NCBI GenBank assembly: GCA_047635255.1
Contig: JBLIIR010000028.1
Span: 1 to 15,866 of the forward strand
Length of the DNA stretch: 15,866 bases
Origin: Porticoccus sp047635255
GTDB lineage: Bacteria; Pseudomonadota; Gammaproteobacteria; Pseudomonadales; Porticoccaceae
Reading direction: 5' to 3'
Shown here: positions 1 through 7,366 of the stretch, piece by piece
Position numbering within the stretch: the first letter of the stretch is position 1
Layout of the letters: every line of letters starts with the position of its first letter
Notes under the pieces: generated by a model
The model's input: only the letters and a program-made list of their open reading frames with translations
Told to the model about the DNA's origin: nothing
Databases searched by the model: none
Made by a program: the position numbers and the translations under genes

Positions 1-863
1 TCGCTAGTCATTATATCATCGACCAAGTCTTTCAGTTTAGCGTCGGTACCCAGCCACACCTCACCGGTAGCTATAGTGTTTATGTCAACTCCAGGCCTAT
101 GCTCCGATACAAAGTTTTTGAATAACTCATGAGTTTTATCCAAATCCTCTATAAATTTTTCCCTATCTTCCGCAGTGTTCTCACCAAACATAGTGAGCGT
201 TCGTTTGTGCGCCCCCGCTGTGTGAAGCTCCACATCAATATCGTGTTTTTTTAACAAACGATTGAAGTTGGGTAGTTGTGCGACTACTCCTATCGAACCA
301 ATAAAAGCAAAGGGTGCACAAAATATTTTATTTGCGACGCAGGCCATCATATATCCGCCACTTGCAGCGACCTTATCCACACAGATAGTTAGAGGTATAG
401 ATTTTTTCTTAATCCTATGAAGCTGACTCGACGCAAAGCCATAGCTATGGACCATTCCTCCCATACTTTCAAGTCGAACAACTACTTCATCTTCAGGCCT
501 AGCTTGATTTAACACTGCAGTAACCTCTTCACGAAGATTTGTCGCTGCAGATGCTTTCACGTCACCATCAAAATCAAGTAAAAAAATTCTTTTCTTGGAG
601 TTTTTTGATTTTTTTGATTTTTTCAGTATGTTTTTTTTATACTTCTTGGCCTCTTTTTTCTCAGAATCATTAAGTATAGATGCTGCCAAAATATTACTAG
701 CTGCATCCATAGATTCATTCAAGTGAGTAACCTGCAACTGACCCTTGTTGTTTCGGCGACCTTTGGACCCCAAGCTCGCTACAGCAGCCAACAAAACCAA
801 TCCAGCTATCACGAAAGTAACTGTTTTTGCTAAAAATATGGCGTATTCAAATAAAAAATCCAA
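1..863 (-). CDS. sohB: SohB inner-membrane peptidase, family S49 (partial, C-terminus off the left edge)
   Basis: This is the N-terminal 287 codons of a SohB-type serine peptidase related to SppA, which is expected to cut membrane or signal-peptide fragments at the periplasmic face of the inner membrane. The translation begins MDFLFEYAIFLAKTVTF and has one membrane segment (about residues 5-30). A Lys-rich linker follows (about 69-92), then the protease core. The nucleophile Ser168 lies in KVAASGGYMMACVA and the general base Lys220 in AHKRTLTMFGEN, the S49 Ser-Lys dyad. The chosen start is TTG at 863: AGAGGA lies six bases upstream and the N-terminus aligns with SohB from memory. No in-frame ATG gives a better fit. 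It is divergent from nhaB. The reading frame is intact to the window edge, so the truncation comes only from the window. Confidence 0.95.
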   Translation of the reverse strand, partial: MDFLFEYAIFLAKTVTFVIAGLVLLAAVASLGSKGRRNNKGQLQVTHLNESMDAASNILAASILNDSEKKEAKKYKKNILKKSKKSKNSKKRIFLLDFDGDVKASAATNLREEVTAVLNQARPEDEVVVRLESMGGMVHSYGFASSQLHRIKKKSIPLTICVDKVAASGGYMMACVANKIFCAPFAFIGSIGVVAQLPNFNRLLKKHDIDVELHTAGAHKRTLTMFGENTAEDREKFIEDLDKTHELFKNFVSEHRPGVDINTIATGEVWLGTDAKLKDLVDDIMTS

Positions 864-886
864 TTCTATTCCTCTCTTATGCTTGA

Positions 887-892
887 ATTATA
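887..892 (-). promoter_or_regulatory. Probable -10 box of the sohB promoter
   Basis: A perfect TATAAT reads on the minus strand, 24 bases before the TTG start of sohB. The matching -35 position is AT-rich and poor, so only the -10 element is supported. The rest of the gap between sohB and nhaB (864-1108) is AT-rich and holds no recognisable RNA gene. I could not assign a convincing nhaB promoter there. Confidence 0.4.
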
Positions 893-1108
893 CAAAGCCA
901 AAAAAATTTTATTAATATTAAGTACTGCCCAAGCCGACCACTATCGTTTGATAATCCAGGAGATGAAATAAAAAGTATTCACTATCCATCAAACTCTTTG
1001 GTAATTTCCATCAATGACCACTATGGCATCAACCTGCAAAAATGCTAATCTATCTATTATGTTAACAGGAAAAATTAATAATTATAAAAATAAAACTTGG
1101 GGGGTCAT

Positions 1109-2617
1109 ATGTCTCAATCAATACTGCAAGCCTATAGTAAAAATTTCTTAGGAGCTTCTCCAGATTGGTATAAATATACAATTTTAACCTTTTTGGTTGC
1201 AAATCCTATACTTCTTTTCAGTGCTGGAAGCTTCATCACTGGCTGGTGTTTAATAATAGAATTTATTTTTTGTTTAGCTATGGCATTAAAATGCTATCCA
1301 CTTCAGCCAGGAGGCCTGCTAGCCATAGAGGCGGTAGCATTAGGGATGACAAGCCCTGAAGCAATTTACCATGAAGCTCATGGTAATTTTGAAGTTATCT
1401 TGTTGCTTGTTTTCATGGTTGCAGGGATCTACTTCATGCGAGATCTGCTGCTCTATACCTTCACAAAAATTCTCATTAAAATAAAATCCAAAGCAGTTTT
1501 GTCGCTCTTGTTTTGTTTCGCGGGAGCTTTTTTGTCAGCTTTTTTGGATGCATTAACCGTAACTGCTGTGCTCATCAGTGTTGGAATTGGATTCTATTCT
1601 GTATACCACAAAGTGGCCTCTGGGAAAAACCTACAGCATAACGAGAAGCATGATCACTCGGACGATACGATCGTGCTAGACCAAAATCAGGAAGATCTTG
1701 AAACATTTCGGAGCTTTCTGCGCAACTTGATTATGCATGGGGCGGTAGGAACTGCATTGGGTGGTGTAACTACATTGGTGGGAGAGCCACAAAATCTACT
1801 GATAGCCGAAAAGGCTGGCTGGAATTTTATAGAGTTTTTTATGATGATGGCTCCCGTCACAATGCCCGTCTTAGTTTGCGGTCTTATTACATGTGTTCTT
1901 TTAGAGAAATTACGTTGGTTTAGTTATGGCGTTATACTTCCTGACACAGTAAGGACCGTGCTAGAAGCATTTGATATCGAAGAATCCAAAAAATTAACTC
2001 CGAAGCACAAGGCCACATTGATAATCCAGGCCCTAGTAGCGCTGTTTTTAGTTGTATGCCTGGCGCTTCATTTGGCACCTGTCGGTCTCATTGGTTTATC
2101 AGTTATCGTACTACTTACGGCTTTTAACGGTATCGTTGAAGAACATCGTCTTGGTCATGCTTTCGAGGAAGCATTACCCTTTACAGCACTGCTTGTGGTG
2201 TTTTTTGCTATTGTTGCTGTCATACACGATCAGCACTTATTCAAACCAGTTATAGATGCTGTGCTTGCAATGGAGCTAAGCGTTCAGCCGGTAATGTTTT
2301 TTGCAGCTAACGGTATACTCTCTGCAATTAGCGACAATGTCTTTGTAGCGACTGTCTATATCAACGAAGTTAGAGCCGCATTAGATGCAGGAACAATTAC
2401 TAGAGAACACTTTGACCTGCTGACAATAGCAATAAACACAGGGACAAACCTTCCTAGCGTCGCAACACCGAATGGTCAGGCTGCATTCTTGTTTTTACTA
2501 ACATCAGCGCTAGCACCTCTTATTAGGCTCTCGTACGGGAGAATGGTAATGATGGCTCTACCCTACACCATAGTTCTTTCTACGGTTGGCTGCCTAGCAG
2601 TCATTTACCTGCTGTAA
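1109..2617 (+). CDS. nhaB: NhaB Na+/H+ antiporter
   Basis: This is an inner-membrane antiporter that expels Na+ in exchange for H+. The 502-residue protein is hydrophobic throughout, with many membrane segments, and matches NhaB along its whole length. Recognisable blocks include KNFLGASPDWYK near the N-terminus, AMALKCYPL, AFLSAFLDALTV, TALGGVTTLVGEPQNLL, AISDNVFVATVYINE and NTGTNLPSVATPNGQAAF. With the ATG at 1109 the Asp of FLDALTV is residue 147, the same number as the membrane Asp described in NhaB, which supports this start. An in-frame TTG at 1097 would add four residues but would put the G-rich ribosome-binding site (1099-1104) inside the gene. A charged, His- and Asp-rich loop lies near residues 175-200. 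It converges on dnaQ with only 36 bases between stop codons. Confidence 0.97.
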   Translation: MSQSILQAYSKNFLGASPDWYKYTILTFLVANPILLFSAGSFITGWCLIIEFIFCLAMALKCYPLQPGGLLAIEAVALGMTSPEAIYHEAHGNFEVILLLVFMVAGIYFMRDLLLYTFTKILIKIKSKAVLSLLFCFAGAFLSAFLDALTVTAVLISVGIGFYSVYHKVASGKNLQHNEKHDHSDDTIVLDQNQEDLETFRSFLRNLIMHGAVGTALGGVTTLVGEPQNLLIAEKAGWNFIEFFMMMAPVTMPVLVCGLITCVLLEKLRWFSYGVILPDTVRTVLEAFDIEESKKLTPKHKATLIIQALVALFLVVCLALHLAPVGLIGLSVIVLLTAFNGIVEEHRLGHAFEEALPFTALLVVFFAIVAVIHDQHLFKPVIDAVLAMELSVQPVMFFAANGILSAISDNVFVATVYINEVRAALDAGTITREHFDLLTIAINTGTNLPSVATPNGQAAFLFLLTSALAPLIRLSYGRMVMMALPYTIVLSTVGCLAVIYLL

Positions 2618-2638
2618 AGAAGAGTGAAAATAATATAC

Positions 2639-2676
2639 TAGAAGCTAGGGATGTCAGATGATATCTCTAGCTTCTA
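2639..2676. terminator. Stem-loop between converging nhaB and dnaQ (possible bidirectional terminator)
   Basis: A 14-bp inverted repeat (arms 2639-2652 and 2663-2676) encloses a 10-base loop. It has one non-Watson-Crick pair, a G-U wobble in the plus-strand RNA. It starts 22 bases after the nhaB stop and includes the last codons of dnaQ. Neither side has a clean T-run; the minus-strand side continues GTATATTATTTTC. It could terminate both genes inefficiently or simply protect 3' ends. Confidence 0.5.
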
Positions 2677-3379
2677 ACCATAGGCACCTACCATTACTGG
2701 CTTCATCAATTCTAGATAATTTTTCATTATGAGCCACAACCTCGAACTCGCTAGCCCGAATAACCTTGAGGGGAGATCGATCAGAATTTAGTCGGCGTAT
2801 ATCATTTTCCACTACGCCTTCGCGTGCGCCTCCATGACTGCCTAAAACAAAATCAATCTGGCCTCCTGTCATCAGCAGGTAAACGTCTGCTAGTATTTCT
2901 GCATCCAGTAACGCACCGTGAAGCTCTCGCTGCGAATTATCAACAAAGTATCTCTTGCAGAGAGCATCTAGGTTATTTCTTTGTCCGGGGTGGCGTTGGC
3001 GCGCCATTACTAGCGTATCTACAACATCGCAAATATTAACAACAGATGTGATTTTTCCTTTTAGCTTCGCTAGCTCGTGATCAATAAATCCGACATCAAA
3101 TGGTGCATTATGAATTATCAATTCAGCGCCACTAATAAATTCTAAAAACTCATGGGATATCGATGAAAAAGTGGGCTTATCAGTGAGAAAATCAGTTGTT
3201 ATTCCATGTACGTTGACAGCGCCTTGATCAATTTCTCTTTCAGGATTTATATACTGATGATAGTGGCGGCCAGTCATTCTTCTATCAATCAACTCAACGC
3301 AACCAATTTCAATAATTCGATGATTTTCGCTTGGTTCTAAACCGGTGGTCTCTGTATCTAATACAATCTGTCTTGTCAT
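2654..3379 (-). CDS. dnaQ: DNA polymerase III epsilon subunit (3'-5' proofreading exonuclease)
   Basis: This is the proofreading subunit of the replicative polymerase core. It removes mispaired 3' nucleotides and holds the alpha and theta subunits. The 241-residue protein has all DEDDh motifs: Exo I D8 and E10 in VLDTETTG, Exo II D95 in HNAPFD, and Exo III H154 and D159 in HGALLDA. The sequence QIDFVL (174-179) sits where the beta-clamp binding motif is found in E. coli epsilon. A linker and the alpha-binding C-terminal tail follow, ending in LWLEA. The ATG at 3379 is preferred because GAGGG lies 8 bases upstream. An in-frame TTG at 3394 would add five residues and destroy that spacing. rnhA lies 41 bases upstream on the same strand, so the two are probably co-transcribed. 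In E. coli the two genes are divergent. Confidence 0.97.
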   Translation of the reverse strand: MTRQIVLDTETTGLEPSENHRIIEIGCVELIDRRMTGRHYHQYINPEREIDQGAVNVHGITTDFLTDKPTFSSISHEFLEFISGAELIIHNAPFDVGFIDHELAKLKGKITSVVNICDVVDTLVMARQRHPGQRNNLDALCKRYFVDNSQRELHGALLDAEILADVYLLMTGGQIDFVLGSHGGAREGVVENDIRRLNSDRSPLKVIRASEFEVVAHNEKLSRIDEASNGRCLWLEARDII

Positions 3380-3420
3380 GATGATTACCCTCAACAGGCT
3401 TAAATAGTTTAAACTTAAAC

Positions 3421-3858
3421 CTAGTTACCCAGATCGTCTATCCCCTGGTTTGCTAGCTGATCTGCCATCTCGTTCTCTCGATGACCACTGTGCCCTTTAA
3501 CCCACATCCATTCAACCTCATGAGAGCTGGCTTCTTTCTCAAGACGCTGCCATAGGTCGACATTTTTAACTGGCTTCTTACCAGCCGTCTTCCATCCTCG
3601 TCTCCTCCAGTTATCTATCCAGCTTGTTATTCCTTGGCGCACATATTGAGAGTCTGTTGTCAGAATGACTCTCGAGGTCTCTTTTAGTGAGGCCAAGGCT
3701 TCTATTGCAGCCGTCAGCTCCATTCTATTATTTGTTGTTAGGCGCTCACCCCCATAAATTTTTTTTTCATTGTCACCGTATCTTAATAGTGCCCCCCAGC
3801 CGCCAGGTCCTGGGTTTCCTCTGCATGCACCATCAGTAAAAATTTCAACTTCCTTCAA
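3421..3858 (-). CDS. rnhA: Ribonuclease HI
   Basis: This enzyme cleaves the RNA strand of RNA-DNA hybrids, removing primers and R-loops. The 145-residue length is typical for bacterial RNase HI. The four catalytic acidic residues are present: D9 in IFTDGACRGNPGPGG, E47 in NNRMELTA, D69 in LTTDSQYV and D133 in NEMADQLA. The catalytic-loop histidine H123 is in VKGHSGH. The basic handle region around GWKTAGKKPVKN (88-99) is intact. The start is TTG at 3858: AGGAG followed by AAGG lies just upstream at good spacing, the first residues align with the family, and no usable ATG exists. The gene lies between the methyltransferase gene and dnaQ on the same strand, with 79 bases to the former. Confidence 0.97.
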   Translation of the reverse strand: MKEVEIFTDGACRGNPGPGGWGALLRYGDNEKKIYGGERLTTNNRMELTAAIEALASLKETSRVILTTDSQYVRQGITSWIDNWRRRGWKTAGKKPVKNVDLWQRLEKEASSHEVEWMWVKGHSGHRENEMADQLANQGIDDLGN

Positions 3859-3932
3859 TTACCTTCTCCTGAAATTTTCTATCAAAAATTATTTTCTCAA
3901 AGACGACAGCCAAATTCAGCATCTCATACTGA

Positions 3933-3961
3933 AGTCCTCAGGAATCCACTGAGGACTTTTT
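3933..3961 (+). terminator. Terminator-like hairpin oriented to the plus strand, overlapping a gene end on the other strand
   Basis: A perfect 9-bp stem, AGTCCTCAG (3933-3941) and CTGAGGACT (3949-3957), with a 7-base loop is followed by five T residues (3957-3961) on the plus strand. This is the form of a factor-independent terminator for plus-strand transcription, yet the nearest upstream plus-strand gene is nhaB, more than 1.3 kb away. On the minus strand the hairpin includes the methyltransferase stop codon and has no T-run after it. Confidence 0.5.
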
Positions 3962-4741
3962 AGTGGAAGCCGTGACTGGAATATTCAAAGATTCCCAGCT
4001 TGTATTTTCAGAAAATATTGCTCGAGAAACATATTTTTTTGCAACAATAATATAGAACGCCCCAAAGAACATCTGATACTTCTTTGCAATTCGAGCCAAG
4101 AATCCACCGGCATTCCGGCGACTAAAATAACTGCAAGGGAGAGAGTAACTCCTAGGCAACGATTTAGCAGGCATTATACTTAAGAGCTTCAACCAATCTA
4201 ATACTCGTCCTCGCCGAAGTCCATGATGACGCCATACTGCGTTAGAGGAAAGCAGACGAGCAGGGAATTTTAGCAAGCCAAGCATGCTTACAGGATTAAA
4301 AATTACCATCACAATATAACCGGAGGGCTTTAATACCCTAGATGCCTCCTTTAAAACCTCATGGGGGTGCTGTGAAAACTCCAGTGCATGATGAAGAAAA
4401 ACAGTATCAATCGTTGCCGACGGCAATGGAAGCGTATCAAAATCTGAAACAGCACTATTTAAAATATTTGTGTTTAGCGGGCCAAATGAAAAACTATGCA
4501 GATGATGCGACTTTAAAGACAAATTCAGCTGAGACACCAATCCCAATTGCATCATCCTGTGAGAATTAATGTCTGGCAAAATATTTTTCAGCGCACTACT
4601 TTCTTTCTGAATAATATATTGCCCATATTTTGTTGCAATCCAATTTTTAAAATGATCTTGTAATTCAGGCAATGAGGGTATTTGTTTATTTTTATCTAAA
4701 TATTTTCTGGCTGCCTTTAATATGCTTAACATCTTAAACAC
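3938..4741 (-). CDS. Class I SAM-dependent methyltransferase, YafS-like
   Basis: This 267-residue protein has the class I methyltransferase pattern and occupies the position of yafS beside gloB and rnhA in many Gammaproteobacteria. The best-conserved part is the methyltransferase core from DFDTLPLP (100-107) through FLHHALEFSQHPHEVL to EASRVLKPSGYIVM (132-145). The glycine-rich SAM-binding motif I is degenerate here; MMQLG at 63-67 replaces the usual E/DxGxG form. The C-terminal third is basic and carries no domain I recognise. The natural substrate is unknown. The GTG start at 4741 has AAAGAGG five bases upstream. The alternative ATG at 4732 is too far from that site. The gene is divergent from gloB (140 bases between starts) and is followed by rnhA. 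Confidence 0.8.
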   Translation of the reverse strand: MFKMLSILKAARKYLDKNKQIPSLPELQDHFKNWIATKYGQYIIQKESSALKNILPDINSHRMMQLGLVSQLNLSLKSHHLHSFSFGPLNTNILNSAVSDFDTLPLPSATIDTVFLHHALEFSQHPHEVLKEASRVLKPSGYIVMVIFNPVSMLGLLKFPARLLSSNAVWRHHGLRRGRVLDWLKLLSIMPAKSLPRSYSLPCSYFSRRNAGGFLARIAKKYQMFFGAFYIIVAKKYVSRAIFSENTSWESLNIPVTASTKKSSVDS

Positions 4742-4826
4742 TAAAACCTCTTTGGGGGGCCCGAGTTTATTTTATTTAAACTTACAATAGGGTCTAATTT
4801 TTTATTATTGCTTATAGTCATTTCTT

Positions 4827-4855
4827 TTGATAGCTTATTATGAAAGCTCTATACA
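4827..4855 (+). promoter_or_regulatory. Sigma-70-type promoter of gloB
   Basis: TTGATA (4827-4832) and TATACA (4850-4855) are separated by exactly 17 bases, which puts the start of transcription near 4862, about 20 bases before the gloB ATG. The ribosome-binding site AGGA lies at 4871-4874. The promoter lies in an AT-rich gap between divergent genes. I found no equally good promoter for the methyltransferase gene on the other strand. Confidence 0.7.
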
Positions 4856-4881
4856 ATTGAAAGCAATATTAGGATCTAGTC

Positions 4882-5649
4882 ATGTCGCTTCTCATTCACA
4901 CCGTTCGGGCATTCAGAGATAATTATATTTGGTTTCTTCAGCCAGAAGGCACGAAATCTGTTTACGTTGTTGACCCTGGTGATGCGGCGCCAGTGCTAAG
5001 ACAGCTTGATGTGCTAGGACTTTCATTGAATGGTATTCTAATTACACATCATCACCCAGATCATGTTGGCGGTACAGACGAGTTGCTTGATCACTACTCA
5101 GTGCCGATTTATGGACCAGAGGGCATAAATCAAGTAACCCGCGTGGTTCAGGACATGGATACCCTAAATATAGCTGGGCACACATTTCAAGTCATAAGTA
5201 TACCGGGTCACACACTGGATCATGTCGCTTACTATTCTGCTGATGCAGCTATATTATTTTGTGGGGATACATTATTTTCAAATGGATGTGGTAGATTATT
5301 TGAAGGCACCCCAAAACAAATGCTTAGATCTCTTTCCTTGCTGTCATCCCTTCCTCCTGAAACAAAGGTTTATTGTGGGCACGAATACACAGAAGCTAAC
5401 ACGCGCTTTGCCATGACAGTGGACCCAGAAAACAAATCCTTGCAAAAATATGCAGAAGAAATAAGGCTGCTGCGCATTCAGAATAAGCCGACAATACCAT
5501 CAACAATAGGGCTAGAGCTGACAACCAATCCTTTCTTAAGAACGGCTGAAGAAACAATCCAAAATGCTGCAAAAAAATATAGCAAAAAGGCATATCTTTC
5601 TACAGAGGAAACATTTTCAGCTATCCGCAAATGGAAAGACAATTACTAA
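4882..5649 (+). CDS. gloB: Hydroxyacylglutathione hydrolase (glyoxalase II)
   Basis: This enzyme hydrolyses S-D-lactoylglutathione to D-lactate and glutathione, the second step of methylglyoxal detoxification in the cytoplasm. The 255-residue protein has a metallo-beta-lactamase fold. Its binuclear metal site is visible: THHHPDH (H56, H58, D60, H61), H110 in IPGHTLDH, the bridging D129 in LFCGDTLF and H167 in VYCGHEYT. The C-terminal glutathione-binding region ends in TFSAIRKWKDNY, where the family typically has FxxLRxxKDxF. The ATG at 4882 follows AGGA at seven bases. mltD follows 119 bases downstream on the same strand but has its own candidate promoter. Confidence 0.97.
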   Translation: MSLLIHTVRAFRDNYIWFLQPEGTKSVYVVDPGDAAPVLRQLDVLGLSLNGILITHHHPDHVGGTDELLDHYSVPIYGPEGINQVTRVVQDMDTLNIAGHTFQVISIPGHTLDHVAYYSADAAILFCGDTLFSNGCGRLFEGTPKQMLRSLSLLSSLPPETKVYCGHEYTEANTRFAMTVDPENKSLQKYAEEIRLLRIQNKPTIPSTIGLELTTNPFLRTAEETIQNAAKKYSKKAYLSTEETFSAIRKWKDNY

Positions 5650-5700
5650 GAGCTAATATTCCTATAGAGTGAAAATAAAGAGTCATATAAAAATCAAGAA

Positions 5701-5729
5701 TTGATTGATATTGATATGACAGATACAAT
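5701..5729 (+). promoter_or_regulatory. Sigma-70-type promoter of mltD
   Basis: TTGATT (5701-5706) and TACAAT (5724-5729) are separated by 17 bases, placing the transcription start near 5736, about 35 bases before the mltD start. A short inverted repeat GTCATAT (5682-5688) / ATATGAC (5714-5720) spans the -35 region. It is only 7 bp in AT-rich DNA and may be chance. Confidence 0.5.
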
Positions 5730-5768
5730 TAAAAATCATCCGCAACGCCTCTCATTAAATTTTCACAA

Positions 5769-7064
5769 GTGATAATGCGCTTAAAAATACCAACATTTAC
5801 AGCATGCCTAATTCTTCTTATCTCAGGATGCGGTCATCATCAGCAGATAGAGGAAATCAGCCGCCTTACAGATACAAAAATTATTAGCGCTGAAGTTAAA
5901 ATAGCACCTCCTGCTTCAATCTTGCTGGCACAAAAAGATCTATGGGTTAGGCTGAGACAAGGCTTAGATCTTCATCAGCATTATAGTCACCCGGAGCTAG
6001 GCAAAAAGAAGCACTGGAATCAAAACAAGCAAAATTACATTAACCAAATAACAGCAAATGGGAGCCGCTATATGTATCATATTATTGGCGAATTAGAAGC
6101 CAATAATATTCCACTAGAGATTGCCCTCTTGCCGGCAATCGAAAGCGGGTACAACCCCTTGGCTCATTCACACAAATATGCATCTGGTTTATGGCAATTT
6201 ATTCCAGCTACTGCTAGACGGTATGGGCTAAAAAGAGATTCTTGGTATGACGCCCGGCTTGATCCTGTTGCATCCACAAGCACTGCAATAACTTACCTGA
6301 AGTATTTACACTGGCGCTTTGATGAGGACTGGCTGCTGGCTATAGCTGCATATAACGGTGGCGAAGGGAAAGTAAAAAAAGCCATAGCGAAAAATAAAAA
6401 AAAAGGAAGGCCCGCTGACTTTTGGTCATTAGATCTACCAAAAGAGACGAAATCTTATGTCCCTCGACTATTAATGCTGTCAAGAATGGTAGCTAATCCA
6501 AAAAAATATAACATTGATCTACCGCTTCTTATTGATCAGCCTTACTTTACAAGTATAGACTTAGCTGACCAGATAGATATCTCACAAGCAGCCAGGATGG
6601 CCGGCGTAGACGTTACTGAAATGCGCCTACTCAACCCAGGTTACAAGCTAGGAGTAACTCACCCAAAAAGCCCTCAGACGCTCCTGCTGCCTCTCCAGTC
6701 AAAAGAAATATTCTTGGCTTCTTTGGAAAAAACTCCTAAAGAAGAATGGTCCCCAATAAAAATATATACAATCAAACAAGGGGATACTCTTTCGGAGATA
6801 GCTTTCAAGCATGGCCTCAGTACCGAGTCTTTAGTTCGTAGCAACACCATTCACAGCCATATTATTCAAATTGGCCAAAAGATAAAACTACCTGGGACCG
6901 GACTTGACTCAAGCTCAGCCACTCATAGAGTGAAAAGCGGTGATTCTTTATGGAGAATTGCAAAAAAATACAATGTCTCAATAAAAAATATTGCTGCATG
7001 GAACGACATAAATCTTAAGAAACCGCTTAAAATTGGAGAGGAGCTAAAGATAGGCATCAACTAA
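5769..7064 (+). CDS. mltD: Membrane-bound lytic murein transglycosylase D with two LysM domains
   Basis: This is a peptidoglycan lytic transglycosylase anchored to the outer membrane, cutting the MurNAc-GlcNAc bond in wall turnover. The order is: lipoprotein signal peptide with lipobox LLISGC (Cys21 lipidated), an N-terminal helical region, the SLT catalytic domain (about 105-230), then two LysM repeats at about 333-374 and 386-428. The catalytic glutamate is E125 in LLPAIESGYNP. It is followed by ASGLWQFIPATARRYGL and AIAAYNGGEGKV, classic family 1 SLT motifs. Residue numbers assume the GTG at 5769. An ATG two codons later (5775) is equally possible, because neither has a strong ribosome-binding site. 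The mature protein is unaffected. It lies next to gloB as in E. coli and Pseudomonas, and converges on nqrM. Confidence 0.96.
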   Translation: MIMRLKIPTFTACLILLISGCGHHQQIEEISRLTDTKIISAEVKIAPPASILLAQKDLWVRLRQGLDLHQHYSHPELGKKKHWNQNKQNYINQITANGSRYMYHIIGELEANNIPLEIALLPAIESGYNPLAHSHKYASGLWQFIPATARRYGLKRDSWYDARLDPVASTSTAITYLKYLHWRFDEDWLLAIAAYNGGEGKVKKAIAKNKKKGRPADFWSLDLPKETKSYVPRLLMLSRMVANPKKYNIDLPLLIDQPYFTSIDLADQIDISQAARMAGVDVTEMRLLNPGYKLGVTHPKSPQTLLLPLQSKEIFLASLEKTPKEEWSPIKIYTIKQGDTLSEIAFKHGLSTESLVRSNTIHSHIIQIGQKIKLPGTGLDSSSATHRVKSGDSLWRIAKKYNVSIKNIAAWNDINLKKPLKIGEELKIGIN

Positions 7065-7100
7065 ACCGCTTGGCTGACTGAATTTTGTGGGATCAAAAAT

Positions 7101-7364
7101 CTATTTTTCTTTAACCTGACTGGAGGCATCGTAAGCCAGATTAATATCGCTATTTTTTGTTATCTTTCCTTCATTGTCTTGAAATAATTCATCGCATTTA
7201 TTTGGGTCATCTCCACATAAATCGCAGGTATAATCACTTTCATTTAAAGCCGCACCTACGCCGCCACAAGATCCCTTTAAGGGGGGTTTTCCCAAAACTA
7301 CGCCAACAGCCATGCCTGCCATAATTAACACCAAAACAAAAAATGCAAGTAACGGCTCGAGCAC
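7101..7364 (-). CDS. nqrM: NqrM, Na+-NQR maturation protein (DUF539)
   Basis: This is a small membrane protein needed to assemble the iron centre shared by NqrD and NqrE. The 87-residue protein has one N-terminal membrane helix (about residues 4-25) followed by a cysteine-bearing cytoplasmic or periplasmic tail: C33 in GSCGGVGA, C47 and C50 in CDLC, and C57 in NKCDE. This Cys pattern after a single helix is the DUF539/NqrM signature. The start is GTG at 7364, with GGAGA upstream inside the last codons of apbE and only two bases separating it from the apbE stop, so translation is probably coupled. It is the last gene of the nqr operon. No clear intrinsic terminator is visible in the 36 bases before the converging mltD stop. 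Confidence 0.9.
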   Translation of the reverse strand: MLEPLLAFFVLVLIMAGMAVGVVLGKPPLKGSCGGVGAALNESDYTCDLCGDDPNKCDELFQDNEGKITKNSDINLAYDASSQVKEK

Positions 7365-7366
7365 AA

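Noticed and set aside
601..660. A- and T-rich tract in sohB as a possible frameshift site
   Set aside because: The frame stays open through the Lys-rich linker and the downstream protease motifs are in the same frame, so it is a normal linker.
936..1024. Direct repeat GACCACTAT at 936-944 and 1016-1024 upstream of nhaB
   Set aside because: Only nine bases, not symmetric, and not placed around a convincing promoter; likely chance.
1097..1108. In-frame TTG start that would lengthen NhaB by four residues
   Set aside because: The G-rich stretch there is the ribosome-binding site of the ATG at 1109, and the ATG start gives the family's residue numbering.
4754..4762. GGGGGGCCC run upstream of the methyltransferase as a regulatory site
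   Set aside because: Short G/C run with no partner and no link to promoter elements; no support for a function.
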